The notes: generated by a model from the letters alone, not told the origin. A DNA stretch of 64,000 nt from Micromonospora sp. NBRC 110009 (GCF_030518795.1 NZ_CP130427.1:3038001-3102000), one strand, 5' to 3'. Positions 7,975 to 19,084 are shown, counted from the stretch's first letter. Numbers and translations are program-made.

Positions 7975-8002
7975 GCCCCGTGCGCCCTGCGCCGGGGCTT
8001 TT
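7975..8002 (+). terminator. Attenuator hairpin in the rplJ leader
   Basis: GCCCCG (7975-7980) pairs with CGGGGC (7993-7998) around an inner GCGC/GCGC stem and CCT loop, followed directly by TTTT. This is one of very few U-tract terminators in the window. It lies 85 nt before the rplJ start, so it fits premature termination controlled by the leader. Confidence 0.7.
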
Positions 8003-8086
8003 CTCGTTGTCGTGATGCCTCCGCCGCCGTCGCGAGCCTCCGCTCGTCGCCGGCGTACCAGCTCCGAGCAACGAGAGAGGAGGGAC

Positions 8087-8632
8087 ATGGCGGACAAGCC
8101 GATCCGGGCCGACAAGGCCACGGCCGTCGCCGAGCTGACCGAGAGCTTCCGCAACGCGGGGGCCACCGTGCTGACCGAATACCGCGGGCTCACGGTTTCG
8201 CAGCTCACCCAGCTGCGGCGCTCGCTCGGCAACGAGACCAGCTACACGGTCGCGAAGAACACGCTGGCCAAGCGTGCCGCGACCGAGGCGGGCATCTCCG
8301 GCCTCGACGAGCTGTTCACCGGTCCTACCGCGCTGACTTTCGTTTCGGGCGACGTCGTCGAGGCGGCGAAGGGGCTTCGCGACTTCGCGAAGGCCAACCC
8401 GAAGCTCGTCATCAAGGGCGGTGTCTTCGAGGGCAAGGCCATTTCCGCGGCCGAGGTCACGAAGCTCGCCGACCTGGAGTCCCGCGAGGTGCTGCTGGCG
8501 AAGCTGGCCGGCGCCATGAAGGGCAACCTGAGCAAGGCCGCGGCCCTGTTCCAGGCTCCGCTCGCCAAGACCGCGCGTCTGGCGGCCGCTCTGCAGGACA
8601 AGCGCGAGAAGGAGGGCGCCGAGGCGGCCTGA
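8087..8632 (+). CDS. rplJ: 50S ribosomal protein L10
   Basis: The 181-residue L10 starts at ATG 8087, preceded by GAGAGGAGGG; the frame is open upstream but that part is the untranslated leader. The N-terminal rRNA-binding domain contains [17 protein letters not shown] and [10 protein letters not shown]; the C-terminal helix that carries L7/L12 dimers ends the protein. L10 anchors the stalk and is the usual autoregulator of this operon through the leader. rplL follows 55 nt later. Confidence 0.97.
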   Translation: MADKPIRADKATAVAELTESFRNAGATVLTEYRGLTVSQLTQLRRSLGNETSYTVAKNTLAKRAATEAGISGLDELFTGPTALTFVSGDVVEAAKGLRDFAKANPKLVIKGGVFEGKAISAAEVTKLADLESREVLLAKLAGAMKGNLSKAAALFQAPLAKTARLAAALQDKREKEGAEAA

Positions 8633-8687
8633 GGCCACCCGGCGCACCCACGTTCTTAGTTAAACCATTCAGGAAAGGACGCCAGAC

Positions 8688-9074
8688 ATGGCGAAGCTCA
8701 GCACCGAAGAGCTGCTCGACGCGTTCAAGGAGATGACGCTGATCGAGCTCTCGGAGTTCGTGAAGCAGTTCGAGGAGACCTTCGAGGTCACCGCCGCCGC
8801 TCCGGTCGCCGTCGCCGGCGCCGCCGTCCCGGGTGCCCCGGCCGCCGAGGCCGAGCCGGAGAAGGACGAGTTCGACGTCATCCTCGACGCCGACGGTGGC
8901 AAGAAGATCCAGGTCATCAAGGTCGTGCGTGAGCTGACCGGCCTGGGCCTCAAGGAGGCCAAGGACCTGGTCGAGGCTGCTCCGAAGGCCGTCCTGGAGA
9001 AGGCCAACAAGGAGACCGCCGAGAAGGCCAAGGCCAAGCTCGAGGGCGAGGGCGCCAAGGTCACCCTCAAGTGA
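8688..9074 (+). CDS. rplL: 50S ribosomal protein L7/L12
   Basis: The 128-residue stalk protein has an N-terminal dimerisation helix, an Ala-rich hinge (about 35-55), and the C-terminal domain with [20 protein letters not shown] that recruits translation GTPases. AGGAAAGGA precedes the ATG. Two tandem inverted repeats and a long leader separate it from rpoB. Confidence 0.98.
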   Translation: MAKLSTEELLDAFKEMTLIELSEFVKQFEETFEVTAAAPVAVAGAAVPGAPAAEAEPEKDEFDVILDADGGKKIQVIKVVRELTGLGLKEAKDLVEAAPKAVLEKANKETAEKAKAKLEGEGAKVTLK

Positions 9075-9098
9075 CCTTGCGCTTGACCTGACGCGCGT

Positions 9099-9116
9099 CC
9101 GGCTCACGTGAGCCGG
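9099..9116. repeat. 18-bp perfect palindrome after rplL
   Basis: CCGGCTCAC is followed immediately by its reverse complement. With no spacer it can act as a short hairpin (loop ACGT) or as a dimer-binding site. It lies 25 nt after the rplL stop and 16 nt before the stronger terminator. Confidence 0.7.
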
Positions 9117-9131
9117 GGCACACCGCGTTCG

Positions 9132-9169
9132 CAGCGGGCGGTGATCCGGGAACGGATCGCCGCCCGCTG
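9132..9169 (+). terminator. Strong hairpin terminator after rplL
   Basis: A 17-bp stem (9132-9148 with 9153-9169, one T-G pair) with a GGAA tetraloop and no U-tract. It separates rplJL from rpoBC. In many bacteria the four genes are cotranscribed with partial read-through, so this may attenuate rather than end transcription. Confidence 0.8.
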
Positions 9170-9495
9170 TGGTTGGTGGTACCCGGTGGCAGCGGCGTGA
9201 GCAGGGCGTCCAGGTTGTTCGTACCGGCTTCACAGCAACGCCTGTCGGTAGCCCGTCGGTGGGAAAGACACCCCGAGCGGTAACCGGCCCTTGACGCGAC
9301 ACCCGGCTGACAGGCACGCTGACACCAGCAAGACCTTCCGCGCTTGCAACGGCCACCTCTTGGGTAATGGCAGCGGCAGCAAGATCCCGCCGTGACACCC
9401 GAGCGGACCGGCAGGAGCGTCGCGTTCCGAGCGGCCCGGTAGACCCGGTTTTTGGGGGTCCCGAGGCAAGTTCCGCGACGACCTGCGGGGTGGGC

Positions 9496-9524
9496 TGGAC
9501 AGCGGTTAGCCTCTCGGCTACACT
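9496..9524 (+). promoter_or_regulatory. Putative promoter of rpoBC
   Basis: TGGACA at 9496-9501 and TACACT at 9519-9524 are 17 bp apart. This predicts a start near 9531 and a 5' leader of about 120 nt. In the 9170-9495 stretch between the rplL terminator and this promoter I see no gene or clear signal. Confidence 0.65.
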
Positions 9525-9549
9525 GCTAGTTTGCGCTGCCTTCCGACTT

Positions 9550-9595
9550 GACCCCTGCTCGGAAATGTCCGTTTGTGGATATTTCCGGTGGGGTC
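9550..9595 (+). promoter_or_regulatory. Long hairpin in the rpoB 5' leader
   Basis: Two stacked helices are visible: GACCCC (9550-9555) with GGGGTC (9590-9595), and a 12-bp inner stem (9559-9570 with 9577-9588, allowing G-U pairs) closed by a GTTTGT loop. It begins about 20 nt after the predicted start site and ends 57 nt before the start codon. It does not cover the Shine-Dalgarno sequence. Function unknown. Confidence 0.55.
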
Positions 9596-9651
9596 ATTGG
9601 AGTGCACGCGTACCAGCCGTTCTGCAGCACCGGTCCTCGGAAGGACGCATC

Positions 9652-12600
9652 TTGGCAGCTTCCCGCCCTGCGAAGACCAGTCGTACGTCGAGCGCTTTCG
9701 CGCCCCGCCGAGTTTCTTTCGGTCGGATCACCGAACACCTCGAGGTCCCCAACCTCCTCGCCATCCAGAACGAGTCCTTCGACTGGCTGGTCGGCAACGA
9801 GGCTTGGCAGGGCCGGTCGTCCGACGACGCGCACGCACGCTCGGGTCTCGCGGAGATCCTCGACGAGATCAGTCCCATTGAGGACTTCTCCGGCACCATG
9901 TCGCTCTCCTTCTCGGCTCCGCGCTTCGACGAGGTCAAGGCCTCGATCGAGGAGTGCAAGGAGAAGGACCTGACCTACTGCGCCCCGCTGTTCGTGACCG
10001 CGGAGTTCACCAACAACACCACTGGCGAGATCAAGAGCCAGACGGTGTTCATGGGTGACTTCCCGATGATGACGCCGAAGGGCACCTTCATCATCAACGG
10101 CACCGAGCGCGTCGTGGTCAGCCAGCTCGTCCGCTCGCCGGGCGTCTACTTCGACAAGCAGCCGGACAAGACCTCCGACCGCGACCTCTCCAGCGTCAAG
10201 GTCATCCCGAGCCGGGGTGCCTGGCTGGAGTTTGACATCGACAAGCGCGACACGGTCGGCGTTCGCATCGACCGCAAGCGCCGGCAGGCCGTCACCGTCC
10301 TGCTCAAGGCCATCGGGTGGTCCGCGGAGCGGATCCGCGAGAAGTTCGGCTGGTCCGAGCTGATGATGACCACGCTCGAGAAGGACCACATCGCCGGTCA
10401 GGACGAGGCGCTGCTGGACATCTACCGCAAGCTCCGTCCCGGCGAGCCGCCGACCCGCGAGAACGCCCAGACCCTGCTCGACAACCTCTTCTTCAACCCG
10501 AAGCGGTACGACGTCGCCAAGGTCGGTCGTTACAAGTTCAACAAGAAGCTCGAGCTGGACGTGCCGATCACCACCGGCACGCTGACCGAGGACGACATCG
10601 TCGCCACCGTCGAGTACCTCTGCCGGCTGCACGCCGGTGAGGAGGGCTACGAGGCCGACGACATCGACCACTTCGGCAACCGGCGCCTGCGTACCGTGGG
10701 CGAGCTGATCCAGAACCAGGTCCGGGTCGGCCTCTCCCGCATGGAGCGGGTCGTCCGGGAGCGGATGACCACCCAGGACGTCGAGGCGATCACGCCGCAG
10801 ACCCTGATCAACATCCGCCCGGTGGTGGCGGCGATCAAGGAGTTCTTCGGTACGTCGCAGCTGTCCCAGTTCATGGACCAGACCAACCCGCTGGCGGGCC
10901 TGACCCACCGGCGCCGGCTGAGCGCGCTCGGCCCGGGTGGTCTGTCCCGGGAGCGGGCCGGCTTCGAGGTCCGCGACGTGCACCCGTCCCACTACGGCCG
11001 GATGTGCCCGATCGAGACGCCGGAAGGCCCGAACATCGGTCTGATCGGCGCGCTCTCCACCTTCGCCCGGGTCAACCCGTTCGGCTTCATCGAGACGCCG
11101 TACCGGAAGGTCATCGACGGTCGGGTCACCGACCAGATCGACTACCTGACCGCGGACGAGGAGGACCGGTTCGTCAAGGCGCAGGCCAACGCCCCGCTGA
11201 AGTCCGACGGGTCGTTCGCCGAGGACCGCGTCCTGGTCCGCCGTAAGGGCGGCGAGACCGAGGACGTGGCGCCGGAGGCCGTGGACTACATGGACGTCTC
11301 GCCGCGGCAGATGACCTCGGTCGCGACCGCGATGATCCCGTTCCTCGAGCACGACGACGCCAACCGGGCGCTCATGGGCGCGAACATGCAGCGCCAGGCG
11401 GTGCCGCTGGTCAAGGCCGAGGCCCCGCTGGTCGGCACGGGCATGGAGTACCGGGCGGCCGTGGACGCCGGTGACGTCGTCGTCGCCGAGGTCGGCGGTG
11501 TGGTCGAGGACCTCTGCGCGGACTACATCACGGTCCACCAGGACGACGGCCACCGCCGGACGTACCTGCTGCACAAGTTCCGCCGCTCCAACGCCGGCTC
11601 CTGCGTCAACCAGAAGCCGGTCGTCTTCGAGGGCGACCGCGTCGAGGCCGGCCAGGTCATCGCCGACGGTCCGTGCACCGACGAGGGCGAGATGGCGCTC
11701 GGGCGCAACCTGCTCGTGGCGTTCATGTGCTGGGAGGGCCACAACTACGAGGACGCGATCATCCTGTCGCAGCGCCTCGTGCAGCAGGACGTGCTCACCT
11801 CGATCCACATCGAGGAGCACGAGGTCGACGCCCGGGACACCAAGCTCGGCCCGGAGGAGATCACCCGCGACATCCCGAACGTCAGCGAGGAGATGCTCGC
11901 CGACCTCGACGAGCGCGGCATCATCCGGATCGGCGCCGAGGTCGTCCCCGGCGACATCCTGGTCGGCAAGGTCACCCCGAAGGGCGAGACCGAGCTGACC
12001 CCCGAGGAGCGGCTGCTCCGCGCGATCTTCGGTGAGAAGGCGCGCGAGGTCCGGGACACCTCGCTGAAGGTGCCGCACGGCGAGACCGGCACGGTCATCG
12101 GCGTGCGTACCTTCTCCCGCGAGGACGGCGACGAGCTGCCCCCGGGCGTGAACGAGCTGGTCCGGGTCTACGTGGCCCAGAAGCGCAAGATCCAGGACGG
12201 TGACAAGCTCGCGGGCCGCCACGGCAACAAGGGCGTCATCTCCAAGATCCTGCCGATCGAGGACATGCCGTTCCTGGAGGACGGCACCCCGGTCGACATC
12301 GTGCTGAACCCGCTCGGTGTGCCGTCCCGGATGAACATCGGCCAGGTCCTGGAGACCCACCTCGGGTGGGTGGCCAAGACGGGCTGGAGCGTGGACGGCG
12401 ACGACGCCGACTGGAAGCGCCAGCTCCGCTCGATCAACGCGCACGAGTCCGAGCCGGACACCAACGTGGCCACCCCGGTCTTCGACGGTGCCCGCGAGGA
12501 GGAGATCTCCGGTCTGCTCGAGTCGACCCTGCCCAACCGGGACGGTCAGCAGCTGATCGGGCGCAGCGGCAAGGCGCAGCTGTTCGACGGTCGCTCCGGC

Positions 12601-13083
12601 GAGCCGCTGCCGGACCCGATCGCGGTCGGCTACGTCTACATCCTGAAGCTCAACCACCTGGTCGACGACAAGATCCACGCCCGGTCGACCGGCCCGTACT
12701 CGATGATCACGCAGCAGCCGCTGGGTGGTAAGGCGCAGTTCGGTGGCCAGCGCTTCGGTGAGATGGAGTGCTGGGCGATGCAGGCGTACGGCGCCGCCTA
12801 CGCCCTGCAGGAGCTGCTGACGATCAAGTCCGACGACGTCCTCGGCCGGGTGAAGGTCTACGAGGCGATCGTCAAGGGCGAGAACATCCCGGAGCCGGGC
12901 ATCCCGGAGTCGTTCAAGGTGCTGCTCAAGGAGCTGCAGTCGCTGTGCCTCAACGTCGAGGTGCTGTCCAGCGACGGCGTGGCCCTGGAGATGCGCGAGA
13001 CCGACGACGAGGTGTTCCGGGCCGCGGAGGAGCTGGGCATCGACCTGTCCCGGCGCGAGCCGAGCTCGGTCGAAGAGGTCTGA
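9652..13083 (+). CDS. rpoB: DNA-directed RNA polymerase subunit beta
   Basis: The protein is 1143 residues from TTG 9652, chosen because GGAAGG lies 7 nt upstream and the product begins with the MAASR-type sequence used by actinobacterial RpoB; mycobacterial rpoB also uses TTG. The open frame upstream is leader. The rifampicin-resistance region ([11 protein letters not shown], then [10 protein letters not shown]) has Asp409, His419 and Ser424, equal to E. coli D516, H526 and S531, so no common resistance substitution is present. Beta forms half of the catalytic cleft. rpoC follows after 82 nt without a strong terminator. Confidence 0.97.
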   Translation: MAASRPAKTSRTSSAFAPRRVSFGRITEHLEVPNLLAIQNESFDWLVGNEAWQGRSSDDAHARSGLAEILDEISPIEDFSGTMSLSFSAPRFDEVKASIEECKEKDLTYCAPLFVTAEFTNNTTGEIKSQTVFMGDFPMMTPKGTFIINGTERVVVSQLVRSPGVYFDKQPDKTSDRDLSSVKVIPSRGAWLEFDIDKRDTVGVRIDRKRRQAVTVLLKAIGWSAERIREKFGWSELMMTTLEKDHIAGQDEALLDIYRKLRPGEPPTRENAQTLLDNLFFNPKRYDVAKVGRYKFNKKLELDVPITTGTLTEDDIVATVEYLCRLHAGEEGYEADDIDHFGNRRLRTVGELIQNQVRVGLSRMERVVRERMTTQDVEAITPQTLINIRPVVAAIKEFFGTSQLSQFMDQTNPLAGLTHRRRLSALGPGGLSRERAGFEVRDVHPSHYGRMCPIETPEGPNIGLIGALSTFARVNPFGFIETPYRKVIDGRVTDQIDYLTADEEDRFVKAQANAPLKSDGSFAEDRVLVRRKGGETEDVAPEAVDYMDVSPRQMTSVATAMIPFLEHDDANRALMGANMQRQAVPLVKAEAPLVGTGMEYRAAVDAGDVVVAEVGGVVEDLCADYITVHQDDGHRRTYLLHKFRRSNAGSCVNQKPVVFEGDRVEAGQVIADGPCTDEGEMALGRNLLVAFMCWEGHNYEDAIILSQRLVQQDVLTSIHIEEHEVDARDTKLGPEEITRDIPNVSEEMLADLDERGIIRIGAEVVPGDILVGKVTPKGETELTPEERLLRAIFGEKAREVRDTSLKVPHGETGTVIGVRTFSREDGDELPPGVNELVRVYVAQKRKIQDGDKLAGRHGNKGVISKILPIEDMPFLEDGTPVDIVLNPLGVPSRMNIGQVLETHLGWVAKTGWSVDGDDADWKRQLRSINAHESEPDTNVATPVFDGAREEEISGLLESTLPNRDGQQLIGRSGKAQLFDGRSGEPLPDPIAVGYVYILKLNHLVDDKIHARSTGPYSMITQQPLGGKAQFGGQRFGEMECWAMQAYGAAYALQELLTIKSDDVLGRVKVYEAIVKGENIPEPGIPESFKVLLKELQSLCLNVEVLSSDGVALEMRETDDEVFRAAEELGIDLSRREPSSVEEV

Positions 13084-13165
13084 GGTTGGTGGTTCGGGGG
13101 CCGGTGCGCCGGCCCCCGACCCCGCCCGTTAGCTAGGCAGTACAGACGACGACATAGGGGACATA

Positions 13166-16100
13166 GTGCTCGACGTCAACTTCTTCGACGAGCTGCGCAT
13201 CGGCCTCGCCACCGCCGACGACATCCGTCAGTGGTCCCACGGCGAGGTCAAGAAGCCCGAGACCATCAACTACCGCACCCTGAAGCCGGAAAAGGACGGG
13301 CTCTTCTGCGAGAAGATCTTCGGTCCGCAGCGGGACTGGGAGTGCTACTGCGGTAAGTACAAGCGGGTCCGCTTCAAGGGCATCATCTGCGAGCGCTGCG
13401 GCGTCGAGGTGACCCGCTCCAAGGTTCGCCGGGAGCGGATGGGTCACATCGAGCTGGCCGCTCCGGTGACCCACATCTGGTACTTCAAGGGCGTGCCGAG
13501 CCGGCTGGGCTACCTGCTGGACCTCGCCCCGAAGGACCTCGAGAAGATCATCTACTTCGCCTCGTACGTCGTGACGAGCGTGGACGCCGAGGCGCGTCAC
13601 CGTGACCTCTCGACCATCGAGAACGAGATCCTGGCCGAGAAGCGGCAGGCTGAGAACAGCCGCGACTCGGAGATCGAGAAGCGGGCCGCCAAGCTCGAGG
13701 CCGACCTGGCCGAGCTGGAGGCCGAGGGCGCGAAGGCGGACGTCCGGCGCAAGGTCAAGGAGGGCGGAGAGCGCGAGATGCGCCAGATCCGCGACCGGGC
13801 CCAGCGCGAGATCGACCGCCTCGACGAGGTCCTCGACACCTTCCGCAAGCTCGAGCCGAAGCAGCTGGTCACCGACGAGCTGCTCTACCGCGAGCTGCGC
13901 GACCGCTTCGGCGAGTACTTCACCGGCAGCATGGGTGCCGAGGCCATCAAGGCGCTGGTCCAGAACATGGACCTCGACGCCGAGGCCGAGAACCTGCGCG
14001 AGACCATCCGCTCCGGCAAGGGCCAGCGGAAGATCCGGGCGCTCAAGCGGCTGAAGGTCGTCGCGGCGTTCCAGAACACCCGCAACTCGCCGCTCGGCAT
14101 GGTGCTGGACTGCGTCCCGGTCATCCCGCCGGACCTGCGTCCGATGGTGCAGCTGGACGGTGGCCGCTTCGCGACCTCCGACCTGAACGACCTGTACCGC
14201 CGCGTGATCAACCGGAACAACCGCCTCAAGCGGCTGATCGACCTCGGCGCGCCCGAGATCATCGTCAACAACGAGAAGCGGATGCTCCAGGAGGCCGTCG
14301 ACGCGCTGTTCGACAACGGCCGTCGCGGCCGGCCGGTCACCGGCCCGGGCAACCGCCCGCTGAAGTCGCTCTCCGACATGCTCAAGGGCAAGCAGGGTCG
14401 GTTCCGCCAGAACCTGCTGGGCAAGCGCGTCGACTACTCCGGCCGTTCGGTCATCGTGGTCGGCCCGAAGCTCAAGCTGCACCAGTGCGGCCTGCCCAAG
14501 CAGATGGCGCTGGAGCTGTTCAAGCCGTTCGTGATGAAGCGGCTGGTCGACCTCAACCACGCGCAGAACATCAAGTCCGCCAAGCGGATGGTCGAGCGGC
14601 AGCGGCCGGTCGTGTGGGACGTGCTGGAGGAGGTCATCGGCGAGCACCCGGTTCTGCTGAACCGGGCGCCGACCCTGCACCGGCTGGGCATCCAGGCCTT
14701 CGAGCCGCAGCTGGTCGAGGGCAAGGCCATCCAGATCCACCCGCTGGTCTGCACCGCGTTCAACGCCGACTTCGACGGTGACCAGATGGCGGTCCACGTG
14801 CCGTTGTCCGCCGAGGCCCAGGCCGAGGCGCGGATCCTGATGCTGTCGTCGAACAACATCCTCAAGCCGGCCGACGGCAAGCCGGTCACCATGCCCACCC
14901 AGGACATGGTCATCGGCCTCTACCACCTCACCCACCTCACCCCCGGTGGGCAGGGCGAGGGTCGGGCGTTCAGCTCGGACGCCGAGGCCCGGATGGCGTT
15001 CGACAACGGTGAGCTGCACCTGCAGACCCCGGTCAAGATCCGTCTGCGGGACATCGTCGGGGTCGACAACGGCGCCGGCGCCGAGCCGTGGGTCGCGCCG
15101 GAGGGCTGGGTCGAGGGCGAGCCGGTGACCGTCGAGACCACGCTGGGCCGGGTCCTGTTCAACGAGACGCTGCCGCAGGGCTACCGCTTCGTGAACTACG
15201 AGATCCGCAAGGGCCAGCTCTCCGCGATCGTCAACGACCTCGCCGAGCGCTTCCCGAAGGTGGCTCTCGCGGCCACCCTGGACGGGCTCAAGGAGGCCGG
15301 TTTCCACTGGGCCACCTGGTCCGGCGTCACCATCGGCATGGAGGACGTCATCGCTCCGCCGCGCAAGCGGGAGATCCTGGAGCGGTACGAGAAGGAAGCC
15401 GACCGGATCGACAAGCAGTACCAGCGTGGTCTGATGACCGCCGAGGAGCGTCGCGGCGAGCTCATCGAGATCTGGACCAAGGCGACCAACGAGGTGGCCA
15501 AGGAGATGGACACCGCGCTGCCGCAGGAGAACCCGCTGTGGAAGATGATCAACTCGGGTGCCCGCGGTAACCTGCTCCAGCTCCGGCAGATCGCGGCGAT
15601 CCGTGGTCTGGTGGCCAACCCGAAGGGTGAGATCATCCCGCGACCCATCAAGGCGTCGTACCGGGAGGGTCTCTCCGTGCTGGAGTACTTCATCTCCACG
15701 CACGGTGCCCGTAAGGGTCTCGCCGACACCGCGCTGCGTACCGCCGACTCGGGTTACCTGACCCGTCGTCTGGTGGACGTGTCGCAGGACGTCATCATCC
15801 GCGAGGAGGACTGCGGCACCGACCGCGCCATCCCGATGCAGATCGGCGAGCGGCTCGACGGCAAGCTGGTCGTGCACACGCACGCCGAGACCAGCGTGCA
15901 CGCCCGTACGCTGGCCGACGACATCAAGGGGCCGGACGGCACCGTCGTCGCCGAACGGGGTCAGGACATCAACTCGATCGGGGTCGACCGGATCGTCGCG
16001 GCCGGGGTGGAGACCGTCCGGGTGCGCAGCGTGCTCACCTGCGAGTCGAAGCTGGGCGTCTGCGCGGCCTGCTACGGCCGTTCGCTGCCGACCGGCAAGT

Positions 16101-17053
16101 CGGTCGACATCGGTGAGGCCGTCGGCATCATCGCCGCCCAGTCCATCGGTGAGCCGGGTACGCAGCTGACGATGCGTACCTTCCACACCGGTGGTGTCGC
16201 GGGTGAGGACATCACCCAGGGTCTGCCCCGGGTCCAGGAGATCTTCGAGGCCCGGATCCCGAAGGGCAAGGCGCCCATCGCCGACACCCCGGGCCGGATC
16301 CGGATCGAGGACGGCGAGCGGTCCCGGAAGATCATCGTGATCCCGGACGACGGCAGCGACGAGATCGTGTACGACAAGATCTCGAAGCGGGTCAAGCTCC
16401 GGGCCCACGACGGCGACCACGTCGAGGTCGGCGAGAAGCTCACCGAGGGCACCATCGACCCGCACGAGCTGCTGCGCATCCTCGGCCCGCGCGCGGTCCA
16501 GGTCCACCTGACCCAGGAGGTCCAGGAGGTCTACCGCTCGCAGGGTGTGCTCATCCACGACAAGCACATCGAGATCATCATCCGCCAGATGCTCAAGCGG
16601 GTGACGGTCATCGACTCCGGCTCGACCGAGTTCCTGCCGGGCGTGCTGGTCGACCGGGCGCTCTTCGAGTCGGAGAACCGCCGGCTCGTCTCCGAGGGCG
16701 GCGAGCCCGCCGCGGGTCGCCCGGTGCTGATGGGTATCACCAAGGCCTCGCTGGCCACGGACTCCTGGCTGTCGGCGGCCTCCTTCCAGGAGACCACCCG
16801 GGTGCTGACGGACGCGGCGATCCACGCCCGCAGCGACTCGCTGATCGGCCTCAAGGAGAACGTGATCATCGGTAAGCTCATCCCGGCCGGTACGGGCATC
16901 AGCAAGTACCGCAACGTCCGGGTCGAGCCGACCGAGGAGGCGAAGGCCAAGGTCTACTCGATGACCGGCTACCCGGAGACCGACTACGGCTTCGGGCCGG
17001 CCAGCGGCCAGGCGGTGCCGCTGGACGACTTCGACTTCGGGTCGTACCGCTAA
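13166..17053 (+). CDS. rpoC: DNA-directed RNA polymerase subunit beta prime
   Basis: The 1295-residue subunit starts at GTG 13166 with [14 protein letters not shown]. The N-terminal zinc site is CYC then CERC; the magnesium-binding active-site motif NADFDGD is at 533-539; a second zinc site is built from Cys residues near [13 protein letters not shown]. The trigger-loop and bridge-helix regions are intact. Length and order are typical for actinobacteria. A 16-bp terminator begins 12 nt after the stop, closing the rpoBC unit. Confidence 0.98.
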   Translation: MLDVNFFDELRIGLATADDIRQWSHGEVKKPETINYRTLKPEKDGLFCEKIFGPQRDWECYCGKYKRVRFKGIICERCGVEVTRSKVRRERMGHIELAAPVTHIWYFKGVPSRLGYLLDLAPKDLEKIIYFASYVVTSVDAEARHRDLSTIENEILAEKRQAENSRDSEIEKRAAKLEADLAELEAEGAKADVRRKVKEGGEREMRQIRDRAQREIDRLDEVLDTFRKLEPKQLVTDELLYRELRDRFGEYFTGSMGAEAIKALVQNMDLDAEAENLRETIRSGKGQRKIRALKRLKVVAAFQNTRNSPLGMVLDCVPVIPPDLRPMVQLDGGRFATSDLNDLYRRVINRNNRLKRLIDLGAPEIIVNNEKRMLQEAVDALFDNGRRGRPVTGPGNRPLKSLSDMLKGKQGRFRQNLLGKRVDYSGRSVIVVGPKLKLHQCGLPKQMALELFKPFVMKRLVDLNHAQNIKSAKRMVERQRPVVWDVLEEVIGEHPVLLNRAPTLHRLGIQAFEPQLVEGKAIQIHPLVCTAFNADFDGDQMAVHVPLSAEAQAEARILMLSSNNILKPADGKPVTMPTQDMVIGLYHLTHLTPGGQGEGRAFSSDAEARMAFDNGELHLQTPVKIRLRDIVGVDNGAGAEPWVAPEGWVEGEPVTVETTLGRVLFNETLPQGYRFVNYEIRKGQLSAIVNDLAERFPKVALAATLDGLKEAGFHWATWSGVTIGMEDVIAPPRKREILERYEKEADRIDKQYQRGLMTAEERRGELIEIWTKATNEVAKEMDTALPQENPLWKMINSGARGNLLQLRQIAAIRGLVANPKGEIIPRPIKASYREGLSVLEYFISTHGARKGLADTALRTADSGYLTRRLVDVSQDVIIREEDCGTDRAIPMQIGERLDGKLVVHTHAETSVHARTLADDIKGPDGTVVAERGQDINSIGVDRIVAAGVETVRVRSVLTCESKLGVCAACYGRSLPTGKSVDIGEAVGIIAAQSIGEPGTQLTMRTFHTGGVAGEDITQGLPRVQEIFEARIPKGKAPIADTPGRIRIEDGERSRKIIVIPDDGSDEIVYDKISKRVKLRAHDGDHVEVGEKLTEGTIDPHELLRILGPRAVQVHLTQEVQEVYRSQGVLIHDKHIEIIIRQMLKRVTVIDSGSTEFLPGVLVDRALFESENRRLVSEGGEPAAGRPVLMGITKASLATDSWLSAASFQETTRVLTDAAIHARSDSLIGLKENVIIGKLIPAGTGISKYRNVRVEPTEEAKAKVYSMTGYPETDYGFGPASGQAVPLDDFDFGSYR

Positions 17054-17064
17054 GCAGTAGGAAA

Positions 17065-17100
17065 CGACGAGGCCCCCGGCAGCCGCCGGGGGCCTCGTCG
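17065..17100 (+). terminator. Hairpin terminator after rpoC
   Basis: A perfect 16-bp stem (17065-17080 with 17085-17100) with an AGCC loop lies directly after rpoC. Confidence 0.88.
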
Positions 17101-17130
17101 CGTCTCGGGGTGCATCATCTGAAGAGAAGG

Positions 17131-17166
17131 CTATCGAGAGAAAGCTGTCGAGAGAATACTCTCGAC
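17131..17166. promoter_or_regulatory. Probable operator of the ArsR-type regulator
   Basis: CTATCGAGAGAA (17131-17142) and CTGTCGAGAGAA (17145-17156) are direct repeats 14 bp apart. The second forms an 8-bp inverted repeat, GTCGAGAG-AATA-CTCTCGAC (17147-17166), ending 3 nt before the ATG. A TACTCT -10-like hexamer (17157-17162) overlaps it, so the mRNA may be leaderless and repressor binding would block transcription. This is inferred from symmetry and position. Confidence 0.55.
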
Positions 17167-17169
17167 ACC

Positions 17170-17784
17170 ATGGAGAGCGACGAGCCGCGTACCCTCACCG
17201 ACGCCCGCGAGCTGCGGGCGCTCAGCCATCCCGTGCGCCTGGCCCTGATGGAGGCCCTCGGCGGCGGCCCGCTGACCGCCACCCAGGCCGGCGAGTTGAT
17301 CGGGGAGACGGCCACCACCTGTTCGTTCCACCTCCGGCAGCTGGCCCGCTACGGCTTCGTCGAGGAGGCGGGCGGCGGGCGCGGCCGGGCCCGGCCGTGG
17401 CGGCTGACCCGGCGGGGCTGGTCCGCGCCGGCCCGCCCGGAGGACCCCGACTGGACCCGGGCCTCCCAGGCCCTCGACCGGGTGCTGCTCGAGCGGTACG
17501 TCCAGCGGCTGCGCCGCTTCGTCGACGAGGCCCCCACCTACCCCCCGCAGTGGTACGCGGCGGCCACCGGACAGCAGCACCTGTTCCACCTCACCCCCGA
17601 CGAGCTGGCCGAGTTCGTCGCCGCGTACCGGGAGCTGGTCGCCGGTTTCACCGCCCGCTTCGACCGGCGGCGCACCGACTCCGGCGCCCGCCCGGCCGGG
17701 GCCCTCCCGGTTGAGTTGCTCTTCTTCGGCTACCCGGTGCAGGCTCCGGAGGTGTCGGATGTCGACCCGACGGCTGCTGGCTGA
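17170..17784 (+). CDS. ArsR-family winged-helix transcriptional regulator
   Basis: The 204-residue protein starts at ATG 17170; earlier in-frame codons fall within the operator repeats. Residues 8-80 form a winged helix (LRALSHPVRLALMEALGG, then ATTCSFHLRQLARYGFVEEA) of the ArsR/HTH_20 type. There is no obvious metal-binding CxC in the DNA-recognition helix, so the ligand is more likely organic than a metal. The C-terminal half has no recognised domain. The gene overlaps the following MFS gene by 26 nt, which points to a repressor-exporter pair. The repeats before the start suggest autoregulation. Confidence 0.82.
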   Translation: MESDEPRTLTDARELRALSHPVRLALMEALGGGPLTATQAGELIGETATTCSFHLRQLARYGFVEEAGGGRGRARPWRLTRRGWSAPARPEDPDWTRASQALDRVLLERYVQRLRRFVDEAPTYPPQWYAAATGQQHLFHLTPDELAEFVAAYRELVAGFTARFDRRRTDSGARPAGALPVELLFFGYPVQAPEVSDVDPTAAG

Positions 17785-19084
17785 CCGGCCCGCCCGCCGC
17801 TACCTGGCCGGGCAGACGCTGTCCCTGATCGGGGACAGCTCGATGTGGCTGGCCTGCGGCATCTGGGTGAAGGAGCTGACCGGCAGCGACGGGGCGGCCG
17901 GCCTGACCTTCCTCTTCTTCGCCGCCCCGGCGCTGCTCGCGCCGCTGGCCGGGATGCTGGCCGACCGGCTGCCGCGCCGTCGGCTGCTGGTGGCCGCCAA
18001 CCTCGTCGGCGCGGTCGTCCTGCTGCCGCTGCTGGCGGTCCGCGGCCCCGGCCAGGTCGGCCTGGTCTACGCGGTGATGTTCCTGTACGGCTGCCTCAAC
18101 CTGGTCATCGCGCCGGCGCAGTCGGCCCTGCTCACCACGCTGCTCCCCGATGACCTGCTGGCCAGCGCGAACGGGCTGCTGCGTACGGCCCGGGAGAGCC
18201 TGCGGCTGCTCGCCCCACTCGCCGGCGCCGGCCTGTACGCGCTGCTCGGCGGCGCGGCGGTGGCCGTGCTGGACATGGCGACCTTCGTCGGCGCGGCGGC
18301 GCTGCTGCTCACCCTGCGCGTCCCGGACCCGGCCCCGGACCGCCCGGACCGCACGGGTGGCGTGCTGCGGCACTGGGCGGGAGAGGCGACGGCGGGGATC
18401 CGGCACCTCGCCGGCCACCCGCTGCTGCGCCGGGTGGCGCTCGCCTGCACGGTGCTCGCCCTGGTGCTCGGCTTCAGCGAGTCCACCGGGTACGCCGTGG
18501 TCGACCGCGGCCTGCACCGGGCCCCGGAATTCCTCGGCGTGCTCCAGGCCGCCCAGGGAGTCGGCGCGATCCTCGGCGGGCTGGGCAGTGCGGCGGCCAT
18601 CCGCCGGTGGGGTGAGGTACGGGTCGCCGCGGCGGCGTTCCTCGCCTGGGCGGCAGGCGCCACGCTCGCCGCCGGGCCGGTGCTCGGGGTGGTGCTGGCC
18701 GGCCGGGTCAGCTCCGGGATGGGGCTGACCGTCATGGCGATCGCCCTGCTCACCGTCCTCCAGCGCAGCGCGCCCGACCGGCTCCAGGGCCGGGTGTACG
18801 CCGCCTTCGAGGTGACCACCACCGTCCCGCAGACCGCCTCGATCGGGCTCGGGGCGTACCTGATCGGGGCCCTGGACTACCGGGCGGTGCTGCTCACCGA
18901 GGCGGCCGTGGTGGTGGTCGCCGCGCTGCTGCTGCTCCGGGCGGACCGGTTCGCCGTGCCGCCGCCGGTCGGGGCGTCGGCGGGACCGGGCGCGCCCGGA
19001 TCGGGGCATGATGGTGGGCATGACGACCATGCCCGGGCAGCTGCCCGTCGCCCAGCAGGGGTCGCGCCATCCGCTCGACCCTGA
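17759..19084 (+). CDS. MFS transporter, DHA3-like drug exporter
   Basis: The 441-residue protein starts at ATG 17759 inside the regulator gene. It has about twelve membrane helices and the MFS loop motif GMLADRLPRRR after helix 2. It fits the MFS_3/EntS-like efflux group. The last 40 residues, after the final helix, are Gly/His/Ala-rich and run over the start of the next gene. With the overlapping ArsR-type gene it likely exports a compound sensed by that regulator. The substrate is unknown. Confidence 0.85.
   Translation: MSTRRLLADRPARRYLAGQTLSLIGDSSMWLACGIWVKELTGSDGAAGLTFLFFAAPALLAPLAGMLADRLPRRRLLVAANLVGAVVLLPLLAVRGPGQVGLVYAVMFLYGCLNLVIAPAQSALLTTLLPDDLLASANGLLRTARESLRLLAPLAGAGLYALLGGAAVAVLDMATFVGAAALLLTLRVPDPAPDRPDRTGGVLRHWAGEATAGIRHLAGHPLLRRVALACTVLALVLGFSESTGYAVVDRGLHRAPEFLGVLQAAQGVGAILGGLGSAAAIRRWGEVRVAAAAFLAWAAGATLAAGPVLGVVLAGRVSSGMGLTVMAIALLTVLQRSAPDRLQGRVYAAFEVTTTVPQTASIGLGAYLIGALDYRAVLLTEAAVVVVAALLLLRADRFAVPPPVGASAGPGAPGSGHDGGHDDHARAAARRPAGVAPSARP

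Noticed and set aside
9526..12678. A 1050-codon open frame opposite rpoB
   Set aside because: It is a high-GC mirror frame of rpoB with no family resemblance. The same applies to the long antisense frames opposite rpoC, rpsG-fusA and the S10 operon.
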